From positions 1 through 51,324 of the forward strand of contig SAQE01000046.1 of NCBI GenBank assembly GCA_004020545.1: 51,324 bases of DNA. Direction: 5' to 3'. How positions within the stretch are numbered: position 1 is the first letter of the stretch; the number at the start of each line of letters is the position of its first letter. The translations under genes were made by a program, and so were the position numbers. Below are positions 33,222-41,843 of this stretch, piece by piece. Below the pieces are notes generated by a model. It saw nothing but the letters and a program-made list of their open reading frames with translations. It did not search any database and was not told the DNA's origin. The DNA comes from Mesorhizobium sp. (GTDB lineage Bacteria; Pseudomonadota; Alphaproteobacteria; Rhizobiales; Rhizobiaceae).

Positions 33222-34364
33222 ATGGCAAGCAAACTTGGCGTAGGCGTCATCGGCTGCGGCAACATCTCGAAGGCGTATTTCTCGCTGGCGCCGCTGTTTC
33301 GCGGCATCGAGATGAGGGCCTGTGCGGACATCAACATGGACGCCGCGAAGGCGCGGGCGAAGGAGTTCAAGCTGCGCGCGCAAACGGTCGACGAGCTGCT
33401 CGAAGCCGACGACATCGATATCGTGGTCAATCTCACGATTCCAGCCGTGCACTATGACGTGTCGAAGCGGGTGCTCGACGCTGGCAAGCATGTCTATTCG
33501 GAAAAGCCGTTTGTGCTTTCCATCAAGGAAGGGCTCGACCTGAAGAAGCGGGCCGAGAAGAAGGGCCTGCGCATCGGTTCGGCGCCGGACACGTTCTTCG
33601 GCGGCGCGCATCAGCTGGTGCGCGAGCTGATCGACAGCGGCAAGCTCGGCAGGATCACCAGCGGCACCTGTCATGTGATGGGACATGGCATGGAGCACTG
33701 GCATCCCAATCCCGACTTCTTCTTCCAGCCGGGCGCCGGCCCGGTGCTCGACATCGGTCCGTACTACGTCACCAACCTGATCCAGCTCGTCGGGCCGGTG
33801 AAGCACGTGGCAGCCTTCGCCGCGACGCCGGCCAAGGAGCGCACCATCAGCTCCAAGCCGCGCGCGGGCGAGAAGATCCCGGTGAATACGCCGACCACCA
33901 TCCACGCGCTGCTGGAATTCGAGAACGGCGCCGTGGTGACGCTCAACACCAGCTGGGATGTCTGGAGCCACGGCCATGCGCCGATGGAGCTCTATGGCGA
34001 GTTGGGCACCGTCTTCGTGCCGGATCCGAACTTCTTCGGCGGCGAGGTGCGTTTCACCGACGCCACCAAGCCGGTGAAGAAGCTGCCGAAATGGGATCAT
34101 CCGTTCGGCGTGCCCAACGAGATGCACAGCCAAGGCATGATGGCCAACTACCGCACCGCCGGCCTCGCCGACATGGCGATCGCGATCGCCGAAGGGCGGT
34201 CGCATCGCTGCTCGATGGAACTGGCGCTGCATGCCGTCGACGTCATGACCGGCATCCTGCGCTCGGGCGAAAGCGGCAAGTTCGTCGCCATGCAGACGAC
34301 CTGCGAGCGGCCGGCGGCGCTCGGCATCAAGGAGGCGAAGGCGCTGCTGGCAAAGAAAAAGTAG
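33222..34364 (+). CDS. Gfo/Idh/MocA-family oxidoreductase
   Basis: A 380-residue NAD(P)-dependent sugar oxidoreductase. The Rossmann motif is GVGVIGCGNISKAY, and the conserved EKP is in YSEKPFVLS. The second domain has HWHPNPDFFFQPG and GPVLDIGPYYV, the last with the family's catalytic aspartate region. Relatives oxidise sugars or glycosides, for example at C3 (YcjS, ThuB). It is 12 bases after the isomerase gene. The substrate is unknown; oxidation of an imported glycoside is a reasonable guess. Confidence 0.9.
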   Translation: MASKLGVGVIGCGNISKAYFSLAPLFRGIEMRACADINMDAAKARAKEFKLRAQTVDELLEADDIDIVVNLTIPAVHYDVSKRVLDAGKHVYSEKPFVLSIKEGLDLKKRAEKKGLRIGSAPDTFFGGAHQLVRELIDSGKLGRITSGTCHVMGHGMEHWHPNPDFFFQPGAGPVLDIGPYYVTNLIQLVGPVKHVAAFAATPAKERTISSKPRAGEKIPVNTPTTIHALLEFENGAVVTLNTSWDVWSHGHAPMELYGELGTVFVPDPNFFGGEVRFTDATKPVKKLPKWDHPFGVPNEMHSQGMMANYRTAGLADMAIAIAEGRSHRCSMELALHAVDVMTGILRSGESGKFVAMQTTCERPAALGIKEAKALLAKKK

Positions 34365-34371
34365 GTGGCGA

Positions 34372-34403
34372 TACCCTCTCCCCGTTTCGGCCGGGAGAGG
34401 GTA
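34372..34403. repeat. Palindromic repeat TACCCTCTCCC / GGGAGAGGGTA
   Basis: A perfect 11-bp inverted repeat with a 10-base loop, followed by AAGGGTTGGGGG. It is of the type seen repeatedly between genes in rhizobia. It lies eight bases after the oxidoreductase stop, where it may also act as a transcript-end stabiliser. Confidence 0.65.
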
Positions 34404-34477
34404 AGGGTTGGGGGCAAGCATCGATTCAATTCACGTTGGCGGCGATCGCCGCGCCGCTTCGATCCCGAGGATTCCCC

Positions 34478-35524
34478 ATGCCCTATGTCGCCGCCGAGAA
34501 CCGCTACGAGAAGATGATCTACAACCGCTGCGGACGGTCCGGCCTCAAGCTGCCGGCGATCTCGCTCGGCCTGTGGCACAATTTCGGCAACGACACGCCG
34601 CACAGGACCAAGCAGGCGATCGTGCGCAAGGCCTTCGACCTCGGCATCACGCATTTCGACCTCGCCAACAATTACGGCCCGCCGCCCGGTTCGGCCGAGA
34701 CCGCCTTCGGCGAGATTCTGCGCAGCGATTTCGCCGCCTATCGCGACGAGCTGATCATCTCGACCAAGGCCGGCTACGAGATGTGGGCGGGTCCCTATGG
34801 CGAATGGGGCAGCCGCAAATATGTGCTGGCCAGCCTCGACCAGAGCCTGAAGCGGATGGGGCTCGACTATGTCGACATCTTCTATTCCCACCGCTTCGAT
34901 CCCGAGACGCCGCTGGAAGAGACGATGGGCGCGCTCGACCATGCCGTACGCTCCGGCAAGGCGCTCTATGCCGGCATCTCCTCCTACAACTCGCAGCGCA
35001 CGCGCGAGGCGGCCGACATCCTGAGGCAGCTCGGCACGCCCTGCCTCATCCACCAGCCGAGCTATTCGATGCTCAACCGCTGGGTCGAGGAGGACGGACT
35101 GCTCGACACGCTGGAGGGCTTGGGTATCGGCTCGATCGTGTTCTCGCCGCTGGCGCAGGGCATGCTGACCGACAAATATCTCGGCGGCATTCCCGAGGGC
35201 AGCCGTGCATCCCAGGGCAAGTCGCTACGGCCGGCCTTCATCAACGACAAGTCGATCGCCAACATCAAGGCGCTCAACGCCATCGCCGGCCGGCGCGGCC
35301 AGACGCTGGCGCAGATGGCGCTGGCCTGGGTGCTGCGCAAGGGCCGCGTGACGACGGCGCTGATCGGCGCCAGCCGGCCGGAACAGGTCGAGGATTGCGT
35401 CGGCGCGCTCAAAGCGCTCGACTTCAGCGATGCCGAGCTCGCCGAGATCGATACTTACGCCCGCGAGGCCGATATCAACCTGTGGGCGGCTTCCGCCGAG
35501 CGCAAGGGGCCGCCGCGCAAGTAG
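34478..35524 (+). CDS. Aldo/keto reductase, YghZ/L-glyceraldehyde 3-phosphate reductase-like
   Basis: A 348-residue NADPH-dependent TIM-barrel enzyme. FDLANNYGPPPGSAE carries the catalytic Asp and Tyr, STKAGYEM the lysine, and YSHRFDP the histidine. GNDTPHRTKQAIV, the late IGASRPEQVEDC and GSIVFSPLAQGMLT identify the YghZ/KCNAB-like group. CGAGG lies before the ATG at 34478; the upstream open frame is a shadow of the preceding gene. It closes the sugar cluster. Confidence 0.9.
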   Translation: MPYVAAENRYEKMIYNRCGRSGLKLPAISLGLWHNFGNDTPHRTKQAIVRKAFDLGITHFDLANNYGPPPGSAETAFGEILRSDFAAYRDELIISTKAGYEMWAGPYGEWGSRKYVLASLDQSLKRMGLDYVDIFYSHRFDPETPLEETMGALDHAVRSGKALYAGISSYNSQRTREAADILRQLGTPCLIHQPSYSMLNRWVEEDGLLDTLEGLGIGSIVFSPLAQGMLTDKYLGGIPEGSRASQGKSLRPAFINDKSIANIKALNAIAGRRGQTLAQMALAWVLRKGRVTTALIGASRPEQVEDCVGALKALDFSDAELAEIDTYAREADINLWAASAERKGPPRK

Positions 35525-35680
35525 CGATTGGCCGGCGAGCCATTGGCCGCGGCTTGTCGCTCAGCGACACCTGCTGCGGAAACGGTGGCAAAGATGCGCG
35601 TTCGTCGCTATCTCATGGGGCGGAGAGCGTTTCATGAGCACAATCGGCACGCGAAACGACGCGACGACCGGACGGACAAG

Positions 35681-36085
35681 ATGACGGCAAGGGATACGCT
35701 GACCAAGAACCAGTTGTGCGTGCTCGAGAAGCTCGAGGCCGCCAGCGGACCGCTCAGCGCCTATATGCTGCTCGACCAGCTGCGTGAGCGCGGCTTCCGG
35801 GCACCGCTGCAGGTCTATCGCGCGCTCGACACGCTGGTGAAGTCGGGCTTCGTGCACCGGTTGGAAAGCCTCAACTCCTTCGTCGCCTGCGCCGAGCCGC
35901 ATGACCACGGCCATTCGATGACTGCCTTCGCCATCTGCGACAGTTGCGGCCAAGTGACCGAGATGTCCGACCACGATGTCGACCACCGGCTGGACGAATG
36001 GGTGCGCTCGACGGGTTTCGCTGCCAAGAAGGCGGTGATCGAGTTTCGCGGGGTCTGCGCGAAGTGTAGAGCCGAGGCGGCGTAA
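35681..36085 (+). CDS. zur: Fur-family zinc uptake regulator (Zur-like)
   Basis: A 134-residue metal-responsive repressor. The winged helix contains FRAPLQVYRALDTLVKSGFV, typical of Zur/Fur. The metal-binding region reads PHDHGHSMTAFAICDSCG, with a second CxxC near the end (VCAKC) for the structural zinc. The ATG at 35681 (MTARDTLTKNQ) gives the family length; longer in-frame starts upstream lack homology. The sequence type favours Zur over Fur, though metal specificity is inferred. No zinc-transporter gene is adjacent. Confidence 0.82.
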   Translation: MTARDTLTKNQLCVLEKLEAASGPLSAYMLLDQLRERGFRAPLQVYRALDTLVKSGFVHRLESLNSFVACAEPHDHGHSMTAFAICDSCGQVTEMSDHDVDHRLDEWVRSTGFAAKKAVIEFRGVCAKCRAEAA

Positions 36086-36094
36086 GGCCTTCAT

Positions 36095-36261
36095 TTCGTC
36101 ATACCAGGGCGGAGCAGGAGCGAAGCTCCGTCGCGAAGACCCTAGTATCCATGCCGTGACATCGACGCCTTACTGCGATGCAGAACTCGAATTCTGGCCC
36201 GCCGCGCTTGTTGAATGAGGTCACGGCATGGATCCTCGGGTCAAGCCCGAGGATGACGAAG
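36095..36261. repeat. Long composite palindromic element, GGATCC core, copy 2
   Basis: TTCGTCAT at one end and ATGACGAA at the other. Inner arms AGACCCTAGTATCCATGCCG and CGGCATGGATCCTCGGGTC enclose a spacer with GCAGAA and GAATTCTGG. The layout and core match the element at 11774-11952. It fills the gap between the convergent zur and polA genes exactly. Confidence 0.7.
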
Positions 36262-36266
36262 TTGCA

Positions 36267-39209
36267 TCAATGCGCCTCGTCCCAGTTGTCGGCGGCGCGC
36301 GCGTCGACATGCAGCGGCACCGACATCGAGACGGCCGGCATCGGCGCGTTCTCCATCACGCGGCGCACCACGGGGATCGTCGCTTCGACCTCCGCATCCA
36401 CCGTCTCGAAGATCAGCTCGTCATGCACTTGCAGCAGCATGCGGGCCGAGAGCTTCGCCTTCTCCAAGGCTTCTTCCATGTGCACCATGGCGCGGCGGAT
36501 GATGTCGGCGGCGGTGCCCTGGAGCCTGGCGTTGATCGAGGCGCGCTCGTTGAAGGCGCGGACCGACGGGTTGGAGGCCCTTATCTCCGGGTAGTGGATG
36601 CGGCGGCCGAAGATGGTCTCGACGAAGCCGTATTCGCGGGCATAGGCCTTGGTTTCCTCGATATAGTCGCGGATGCCCGGGAAGCGCTCGAAATAGCGCT
36701 TGATATACGCGCTTGCCTCCTCGCGCGGGATCGACAACTGATTGGCGAGGCCGAAGGCCGAGATGCCGTAGATGATGCCGAAATTGATCGCCTTGGCGCG
36801 CCGGCGCACCTCCGAGGGCATGCCTTCGACCGGCACGTTGAACATTTCCGACGCGGTGATGGCGTGGATGTCGGCGCCGTCGGCGAAGGCCTGCTTGAGC
36901 TGCGGGATCTCGGCAACATGGGCGAGCACCCGCAGCTCGATCTGGCTGTAGTCGGCCGAGACCAGCTTGTGGCCCTTCTCGGCGATGAAGGCGGTCCTGA
37001 TCTTGCGGCCTTCGGCGGTGCGCACAGGGATGTTCTGCAGATTGGGGTCGGAGGACGACAGGCGGCCTGTCGTCGTCGCAGCCAGCGCGTATGAGGTGTG
37101 GACACGATTGGTGCCGGGATTGATGAAGCCGGGCAGCGCGTCGGTGTAGGTCGATTTCAGCTTGGTGAGCTGGCGCCAGTCGACGATCTTGCGCGGCAGT
37201 TCGTGGCCTTCGGCCGCAAGGTCCTCCAGAAGCTGCGCCGAGGTCGACCATTGGCCGGTCTTGGTCTTGGAGCCGCCCGGCAGACCCATTTTGCCGAACA
37301 ATATGTCGCCGAGCTGTTTCGGCGAGCCGATGTTGATGCGCTCGCCGACGATCCCGTAAATTTCTTCCTCGACGCGGGCAGCCCCTTGCGCCAGCTCGCC
37401 CGACAGCCTTGACAGGATCTGGCGGTCGACCGAGATGCCGCGCTGCTCCATGCGGGCGAGCACGGGCACCAGCGGCCGCTCCAGCCGCTCATAGACGGAA
37501 ACGAGGCCCTTGGCGGCGAGCCGGGGCTTCAGCAATTGCCAGAGCCGCAGCGCCAGATCGGCCTGCTCACCGGCATAGGCGGTCGCCCGCCCGATATCGA
37601 TCTGGTCGAAGCCGACGGCGCTCTTGCCCGAGCCGGCAAGCTCCTTCTTCGAAGTAGGTGCATAGCCGAGCCACTTCTCAGACAGCGAGGCGAGATCGTG
37701 GCCGCCGGATGTGCCGGCATCGAGCACATAGGAGATCAGCATCGTGTCGTCGAACGGGCCGACCTCGATGCCGTGCCGGCTCATGACGACGATGTCGTAT
37801 TTCATGTCCTGCACGATCTTGAGAACGGATCTGTCCTCCAGCAGGGGCTTCAGCAGCGCGAGCGCTTCGCGGACAGGGATCTGGTCCGCCAGCAGGCCGC
37901 CGCCAAGCAGGTCGCCATTGCCGCTCGCGTGGGCGAGCGGCACGTAGACGGCGCGGCCTGGCGCAACTGCCATGGAGAGGCCGATCAGCTCGGCCTGCAT
38001 CGGGTCGGACGAGGTGGTCTCGGCGTCGAAGGCCAGAATGCCGGCTTCCTTCACCTCGGCGATCCAGGATTTGAGCGTGGCCGTATCGCGAATGGCCGTA
38101 TAGGCCGAAGGGTCGATCTTGCGCGCCGTCGCCTGCTCCAGTCGCAGCGCCGAGAGCAGGGAAGGGGTGTCGCCCTGAGGCGGGGCGTCTTCCGCTCTGA
38201 CGGGCGGCTGAGCAGGCTTTGCGGCTGCGACCGGCGGCGCGCCGGCGCCGACATCGGGGCCGTGCGCCGTATCGGTACGCTCGATAATGACGGCGGAAGC
38301 CTGGACATCGCCGATCTCGGTTGCGGTCGCCTCCGCGACGCGGCGGGTCAGGGTGGTGAATTCCATCGTCTTCAGGAAGCCGATCAGCTTCGGCCCGTCC
38401 GGCGCATGCAGCACCAGATCGTCCAGCCCCTCCTTCAGCGGCACGTCGTTTTTCAGCGTCACCAGCTCACGCGAGATGCGCGCCTTGTCGGCATTGGCGA
38501 TGATGGTTTCGCGCCGCTTCTCCTGCTTGATCTCGGAGGCGCGCGCGAGCAACCCGTCCAGGTCGCCGAACTGCTCCAGGAGTTGTGCCGCGGTCTTCGG
38601 TCCGATGCCGGGCACGCCCGGCACGTTGTCGACGGAGTCGCCGGTCAGCGCCTGCAGGTCGATCATCTTTTCCGGCGGCACGCCCCATTTCTCGATCACC
38701 TCGGGGACGCCGATCTGGCGGTCCTTCATTGGGTCGTACATGCCGACCGTAGGGCCGACGAGCTGCATCAGGTCCTTGTCGGAGGAAATGATGGTGGTGT
38801 CGGCGCCGACCTCGCAGGCCAGCCGGCAATAGGTGGCGATGATGTCGTCGGCCTCAAAACCTTCCATCTCGATGCAGGGCAGGTTGAACGCCACGGTCGC
38901 CTGGCGGATCAGGCCGAATTGCGGGATGAGGTCTTCCGGCGGCGCCGATCGGTTGGCCTTGTATTCGGGATAGAGATCGCTGCGGAAGGTTTTCGAGGAA
39001 TAGTCGAAGATGACGGCGAAATGCGTCGGCACGATACCCACATCGGTGTTGCGGGCGTCCTGCATCAGTTTCCACACCATGTTGCAGAAGCCGAGCACGG
39101 CGCTGGTCGGCAGGCCGTCGGATTTGCGGTTGAGCGGCGGCAGCGCGTGGTAAGCGCGGAAAATGTAGCCGGAGCCGTCGACAAGGAAGAGGTGATCGCC
39201 TTTTTTCAT
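36267..39209 (-). CDS. polA: DNA polymerase I
   Basis: Repair and Okazaki-fragment polymerase, 980 residues. The 5'-3' exonuclease domain spans about 1-290, with YDPMKD-type acidic sites and a helix-hairpin-helix at 195-215. After a Pro/Ala-rich linker (303-360) comes the 3'-5' exonuclease with D395 and E397 intact in FDAETTS, so proofreading is likely active. Polymerase motif A (DYSQIELR) is at about 753, motif B (RRRAKAINFGIIYG) at about 800 with the Phe that excludes dideoxynucleotides, and motif C (QVHDE) at about 930. The ATG at 39209 starts MKKGDHLFLVDGSG; the upstream extension is rejected. Confidence 0.97.
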   Translation of the reverse strand: MKKGDHLFLVDGSGYIFRAYHALPPLNRKSDGLPTSAVLGFCNMVWKLMQDARNTDVGIVPTHFAVIFDYSSKTFRSDLYPEYKANRSAPPEDLIPQFGLIRQATVAFNLPCIEMEGFEADDIIATYCRLACEVGADTTIISSDKDLMQLVGPTVGMYDPMKDRQIGVPEVIEKWGVPPEKMIDLQALTGDSVDNVPGVPGIGPKTAAQLLEQFGDLDGLLARASEIKQEKRRETIIANADKARISRELVTLKNDVPLKEGLDDLVLHAPDGPKLIGFLKTMEFTTLTRRVAEATATEIGDVQASAVIIERTDTAHGPDVGAGAPPVAAAKPAQPPVRAEDAPPQGDTPSLLSALRLEQATARKIDPSAYTAIRDTATLKSWIAEVKEAGILAFDAETTSSDPMQAELIGLSMAVAPGRAVYVPLAHASGNGDLLGGGLLADQIPVREALALLKPLLEDRSVLKIVQDMKYDIVVMSRHGIEVGPFDDTMLISYVLDAGTSGGHDLASLSEKWLGYAPTSKKELAGSGKSAVGFDQIDIGRATAYAGEQADLALRLWQLLKPRLAAKGLVSVYERLERPLVPVLARMEQRGISVDRQILSRLSGELAQGAARVEEEIYGIVGERINIGSPKQLGDILFGKMGLPGGSKTKTGQWSTSAQLLEDLAAEGHELPRKIVDWRQLTKLKSTYTDALPGFINPGTNRVHTSYALAATTTGRLSSSDPNLQNIPVRTAEGRKIRTAFIAEKGHKLVSADYSQIELRVLAHVAEIPQLKQAFADGADIHAITASEMFNVPVEGMPSEVRRRAKAINFGIIYGISAFGLANQLSIPREEASAYIKRYFERFPGIRDYIEETKAYAREYGFVETIFGRRIHYPEIRASNPSVRAFNERASINARLQGTAADIIRRAMVHMEEALEKAKLSARMLLQVHDELIFETVDAEVEATIPVVRRVMENAPMPAVSMSVPLHVDARAADNWDEAH

Positions 39210-39327
39210 GCCGGCAGGGATAGCGCGGCGAAGCTTCGCGGTCCATGCCAAAGGCTGCGCAACCCACGGGTTCCGGCAACACCCTGACAAGTGCCGATTC
39301 CGCTGGAATCCGACCGCTCACGGGTAT

Positions 39328-39343
39328 GTTACAAAAGTGTAAC
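39328..39343. promoter_or_regulatory. Dyad in the polA / sRNA divergent gap
   Basis: GTTACA-AAAG-TGTAAC, a perfect 6-bp inverted repeat with a 4-base spacer. It lies about 120 bases upstream of polA and just upstream of the -35-like CTTGAA of the candidate small RNA. It looks like a regulator site; the protein is unknown. Confidence 0.45.
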
Positions 39344-39387
39344 GTTCGTGCCCTTGAATCGCCATGTTCGCACACCCAAATAGCTGG

Positions 39388-39537
39388 CATCGGCAATTTT
39401 CGCCGAAGTCCGGAGTAAGGCCCGTCCCCCGCCTATCCCGGGCAAACTGCGGCAGCCTATCCCCCCTCTCCGGGCTGCCGCAACGTTTCGAGTAAAGACC
39501 GCCGTGGTTCCCCCTCCACCACGGCGGTTCTTTTTTG
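39388..39537 (+). ncRNA. Candidate small RNA with three C-rich-loop hairpins
   Basis: Three consecutive stems are visible: GCCCG/CGGGC (39420-39443), TGCGGCAGCC/GGCTGCCGCA (39448-39482) and ACCGCCGTGG/CCACGGCGGT (39498-39528). Their loops are all rich in C: TCCCCCGCCTATCC, TATCCCCCCTCTCCG and TTCCCCCTCCA. The third stem is followed by TCTTTTTT, an intrinsic terminator. CTTGAA at 39353 with a weak CCAAAT 17 bases on could be the promoter, so the 5' end is approximate. C-rich loops can pair with Shine-Dalgarno sequences, as in the CcsR/cuckoo (alpha-r14) RNAs, although the exact CCUCCUCCC motif is not present. No open frame fits. The gap from polA to the M20 gene has no protein gene. Confidence 0.65.
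39498..39537 (+). terminator. Intrinsic terminator of the candidate small RNA
   Basis: A perfect 10-bp GC-rich stem with an 11-base C-rich loop followed by TCTTTTTT. It lies upstream of the M20 gene, so it must end a separate upstream transcript. Confidence 0.85.
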
Positions 39538-39633
39538 CCTTTCGACATGCCTCCGATCCTTGGTCCAACGATCACGGCTTTTCGTTTTCGGCCCGGCCCT
39601 TTAGGGTCGGCGCAAAAATCGAAAGGCAAAAGC

Positions 39634-41019
39634 ATGTCCAGAATTTCTCCCGTCCTCGATCGTCTCGACCAGAACCTCGACCAAAGCCTGGAGCGGCTTT
39701 TTGGCCTGCTCGGCATCAGGTCGATCTCGACCGATCCCGCCTATGCAGCCGACTGCCGCAAGGGCGCCGAGTGGCTGGTGGCCGAGCTCAAGCTGATCGG
39801 CTTCGACGCCAGCGTGCGCGACACGCCCGGACATCCGATGGTGGTGGCGCATCACGAGGGGCCGGCCGGCGCGCCGCATGTGCTGTTCTACGGCCATTAC
39901 GACGTGCAGCCGGTCGATCCGATCGAGCTTTGGGAGACCGACCCCTTCGCGCCGTCGATCAAGGAGATCGAGCCCGGCCGCAAGGTGATCACCGGTCGCG
40001 GCTCGGCCGACGACAAGGGTCAGCTGATGACCTTCGTCGAGGCATGCCGCGCCTGGAAGCAGGTGCACGGCAATCTGCCGTGCCGTGTCACCATCCTGTT
40101 CGAGGGCGAAGAGGAGTCCGGCTCGCCGTCGCTCAATCCTTTCCTCGAGGCGAACGCGGCCGAGCTCAAGGCGGATTTCGCTTTGGTCTGCGACACCAGC
40201 ATGTGGAACCGCGAGACGCCGTCGATCTGCGTGTCGCTGCGCGGCATGGTCGGCGAGGAGGTCACCGTCAAGGCAGCCAGCCGCGACCTGCATTCAGGTC
40301 TCTATGGCGGCCCGGCCGCCAATCCGATCCGCATCCTGGCCAAGGTCCTTGCCGACGTTCACGATCAAGATGGCCGTGTCACCATCCCAGGCTTCTATGA
40401 CGGCGTCGAGGAGACGCCTAGCCAAGTGCTGAAGTCGTGGGAGGGGCTTGGCGAGACCGCCGAGACATTCCTCGGTCCGGTCGGCCTCTCCATTCCCGCC
40501 GGCGAAAAAGGCCGTTCGCTGCTCGAACTCACCTGGGCGCGGCCGACTGCCGAATTCAACGGCATCATCGGCGGCTATACCGGAAAAGGCTTCAAGACGG
40601 TGATTGCGGCCGAGGCCTCGGCGAAAGTGTCGTTCCGGCTCGTCCACAAGCAGGATCCGAAGAAGATCCGCGCCGCCTTCCAGGCCTTCGTGCGCGAACG
40701 CATCCCGGCCGACTGCTCGGTCGAATTCCATCCGCATGGCGGCTCGCCGGCGATCCAGCTCTCCTACGACTCGCCTTTCCTGGCCAAGGCCAAGGATGCG
40801 CTCTCCGACGAATGGGAGAAGCAGGCCGTCACCACCGGCGGCGGCGGCTCCATTCCCGTCGTCGGCGACTTCCAGACCTATCTCGGCATGGAATCGCTGC
40901 TGGTCGGCTTCGGCCTCGATGACGACCGCATCCATTCGCCGAACGAGAAATACGAGCTCTCGTCTTTCCACAAGGGACAGCGATCCTGGGCGCGCATCCT
41001 CGATGCGCTCACCCGCTGA
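39634..41019 (+). CDS. M20-family dipeptidase
   Basis: A 461-residue cytoplasmic zinc peptidase of the M20 (CPG/DapE-like dipeptidase) family. FYGHYDVQPVDP has the first metal histidine and catalytic aspartate, RGSADDKGQL the bridging aspartate, and FEGEEESGSPSL the catalytic and metal glutamates. A dimerisation domain lies in the middle (DLHSGLYGGPAANP). The ATG at 39634 (MSRISPVLDRL) is chosen because the longer frame crosses the small-RNA terminator. The peptide substrate is unknown. Confidence 0.93.
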   Translation: MSRISPVLDRLDQNLDQSLERLFGLLGIRSISTDPAYAADCRKGAEWLVAELKLIGFDASVRDTPGHPMVVAHHEGPAGAPHVLFYGHYDVQPVDPIELWETDPFAPSIKEIEPGRKVITGRGSADDKGQLMTFVEACRAWKQVHGNLPCRVTILFEGEEESGSPSLNPFLEANAAELKADFALVCDTSMWNRETPSICVSLRGMVGEEVTVKAASRDLHSGLYGGPAANPIRILAKVLADVHDQDGRVTIPGFYDGVEETPSQVLKSWEGLGETAETFLGPVGLSIPAGEKGRSLLELTWARPTAEFNGIIGGYTGKGFKTVIAAEASAKVSFRLVHKQDPKKIRAAFQAFVRERIPADCSVEFHPHGGSPAIQLSYDSPFLAKAKDALSDEWEKQAVTTGGGGSIPVVGDFQTYLGMESLLVGFGLDDDRIHSPNEKYELSSFHKGQRSWARILDALTR

Positions 41020-41105
41020 GACGCTGGAAAGACAAGTTTTTGTTGATTTTTCTTCCGATCGCGGCGAGGACGGACCATCTAGCGCAAAGTGCAGCGGCGT
41101 CCTTT

Positions 41106-41125
41106 GCGCATCCCAAAGGATGCGC
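41106..41125. other. Hairpin before the RNase D-like gene
   Basis: GCGCATCC-CAAA-GGATGCGC, a perfect 8-bp stem with a 4-base loop, about 30 bases upstream of the exonuclease start, flanked by further GC dyads (GGCGCCGCAGGCCGC). It may cap the leader or close the dipeptidase mRNA. Confidence 0.5.
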
Positions 41126-41155
41126 GGCGCCGCAGGCCGCGATCCGGAGAAGAGA

Positions 41156-41776
41156 ATGACCGATATCCGTTTCCACAAGAGCGATCTGCCGGACCTGTCC
41201 CGCTACAATGTCGGGGCGGTGGCCATCGACACGGAAACGCTGGGGCTCAATCCGCATCGCGACAGGCTCTGTGTGGTGCAGATTTCACCCGGCGACGGCA
41301 GCGCCGACGTCATCCAGATCTCTCCCGGCCAGAAGAAGGCGCCGAACCTCGTCAGCCTGCTCCGGAACCGCGCGATCACCAAGCTGTTCCACTACGGCCG
41401 CTTCGACATCGCCGTGCTCTACAACGCCTTCGGCGTCATGGCCGAGCCGGTGTTCTGCACCAAGATCGCTTCGCGGCTGACCCGGACCTACACCGACCGC
41501 CACGGGTTGAAGGACATCTGCAACGAGCTGCTCGGCATAGGCCTGTCCAAGGCGCAGCAATCCTCGGACTGGGCGGCCGAAACGCTGTCGCCCGAACAAC
41601 TCGAATATGCCGCCTCAGACGTGCTCTACCTGCACCGGCTGCGCGAGGTGCTGGCCGCGCGGCTGGCGCGCGAGGGTCGCACCAAGGAGGCCGAGGCCTG
41701 CTTCCGCTTCCTGCCGACGCGCGCCAGGCTCGACCTGATGGGCTGGGCGGAGGAAGACATCTTCGCGCATAGCTGA
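41156..41776 (+). CDS. RNase D-like DEDDy 3'-5' exonuclease, short form
   Basis: A 206-residue exonuclease consisting of the catalytic domain only. The motifs are IDTETLG (ExoI Asp and Glu), FHYGRFDIAVL (ExoII) and YAASDVLYL (ExoIII with the tyrosine of the DEDDy subclass). The HRDC domains of full RNase D (about 370-390 residues) are absent, so it is a ribonuclease D-like protein rather than classical Rnd. GGAGAAG precedes the ATG. The long frame upstream is a shadow of the dipeptidase gene. Confidence 0.9.
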   Translation: MTDIRFHKSDLPDLSRYNVGAVAIDTETLGLNPHRDRLCVVQISPGDGSADVIQISPGQKKAPNLVSLLRNRAITKLFHYGRFDIAVLYNAFGVMAEPVFCTKIASRLTRTYTDRHGLKDICNELLGIGLSKAQQSSDWAAETLSPEQLEYAASDVLYLHRLREVLAARLAREGRTKEAEACFRFLPTRARLDLMGWAEEDIFAHS

Positions 41777-41843
41777 TGGAACCCGGCGCATTGAAGCACG
41801 TTCCTGCCGGTCCATTGTCGGAGCGAGATGCGGAGGGAATGAA

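Noticed and set aside
32472-34421. 649-codon open frame on the minus strand
   Set aside because: It is antisense to the isomerase and oxidoreductase genes, whose motifs and ribosome-binding sites are clear. No family features are seen in it.
37536-39287. 583-codon open frame on the plus strand opposite polA
   Set aside because: It lies wholly antisense to a gene with intact polymerase motifs, and its residue make-up (Arg, Gly, Val, Asp rich) is that of a GC-rich shadow frame.
39388-39537. Assignment of the candidate RNA to a named family such as cuckoo/alpha-r14 or 6C
   Set aside because: The loops are C-rich, but the family-defining CCUCCUCCC motif is not present and the host lineage differs for 6C.
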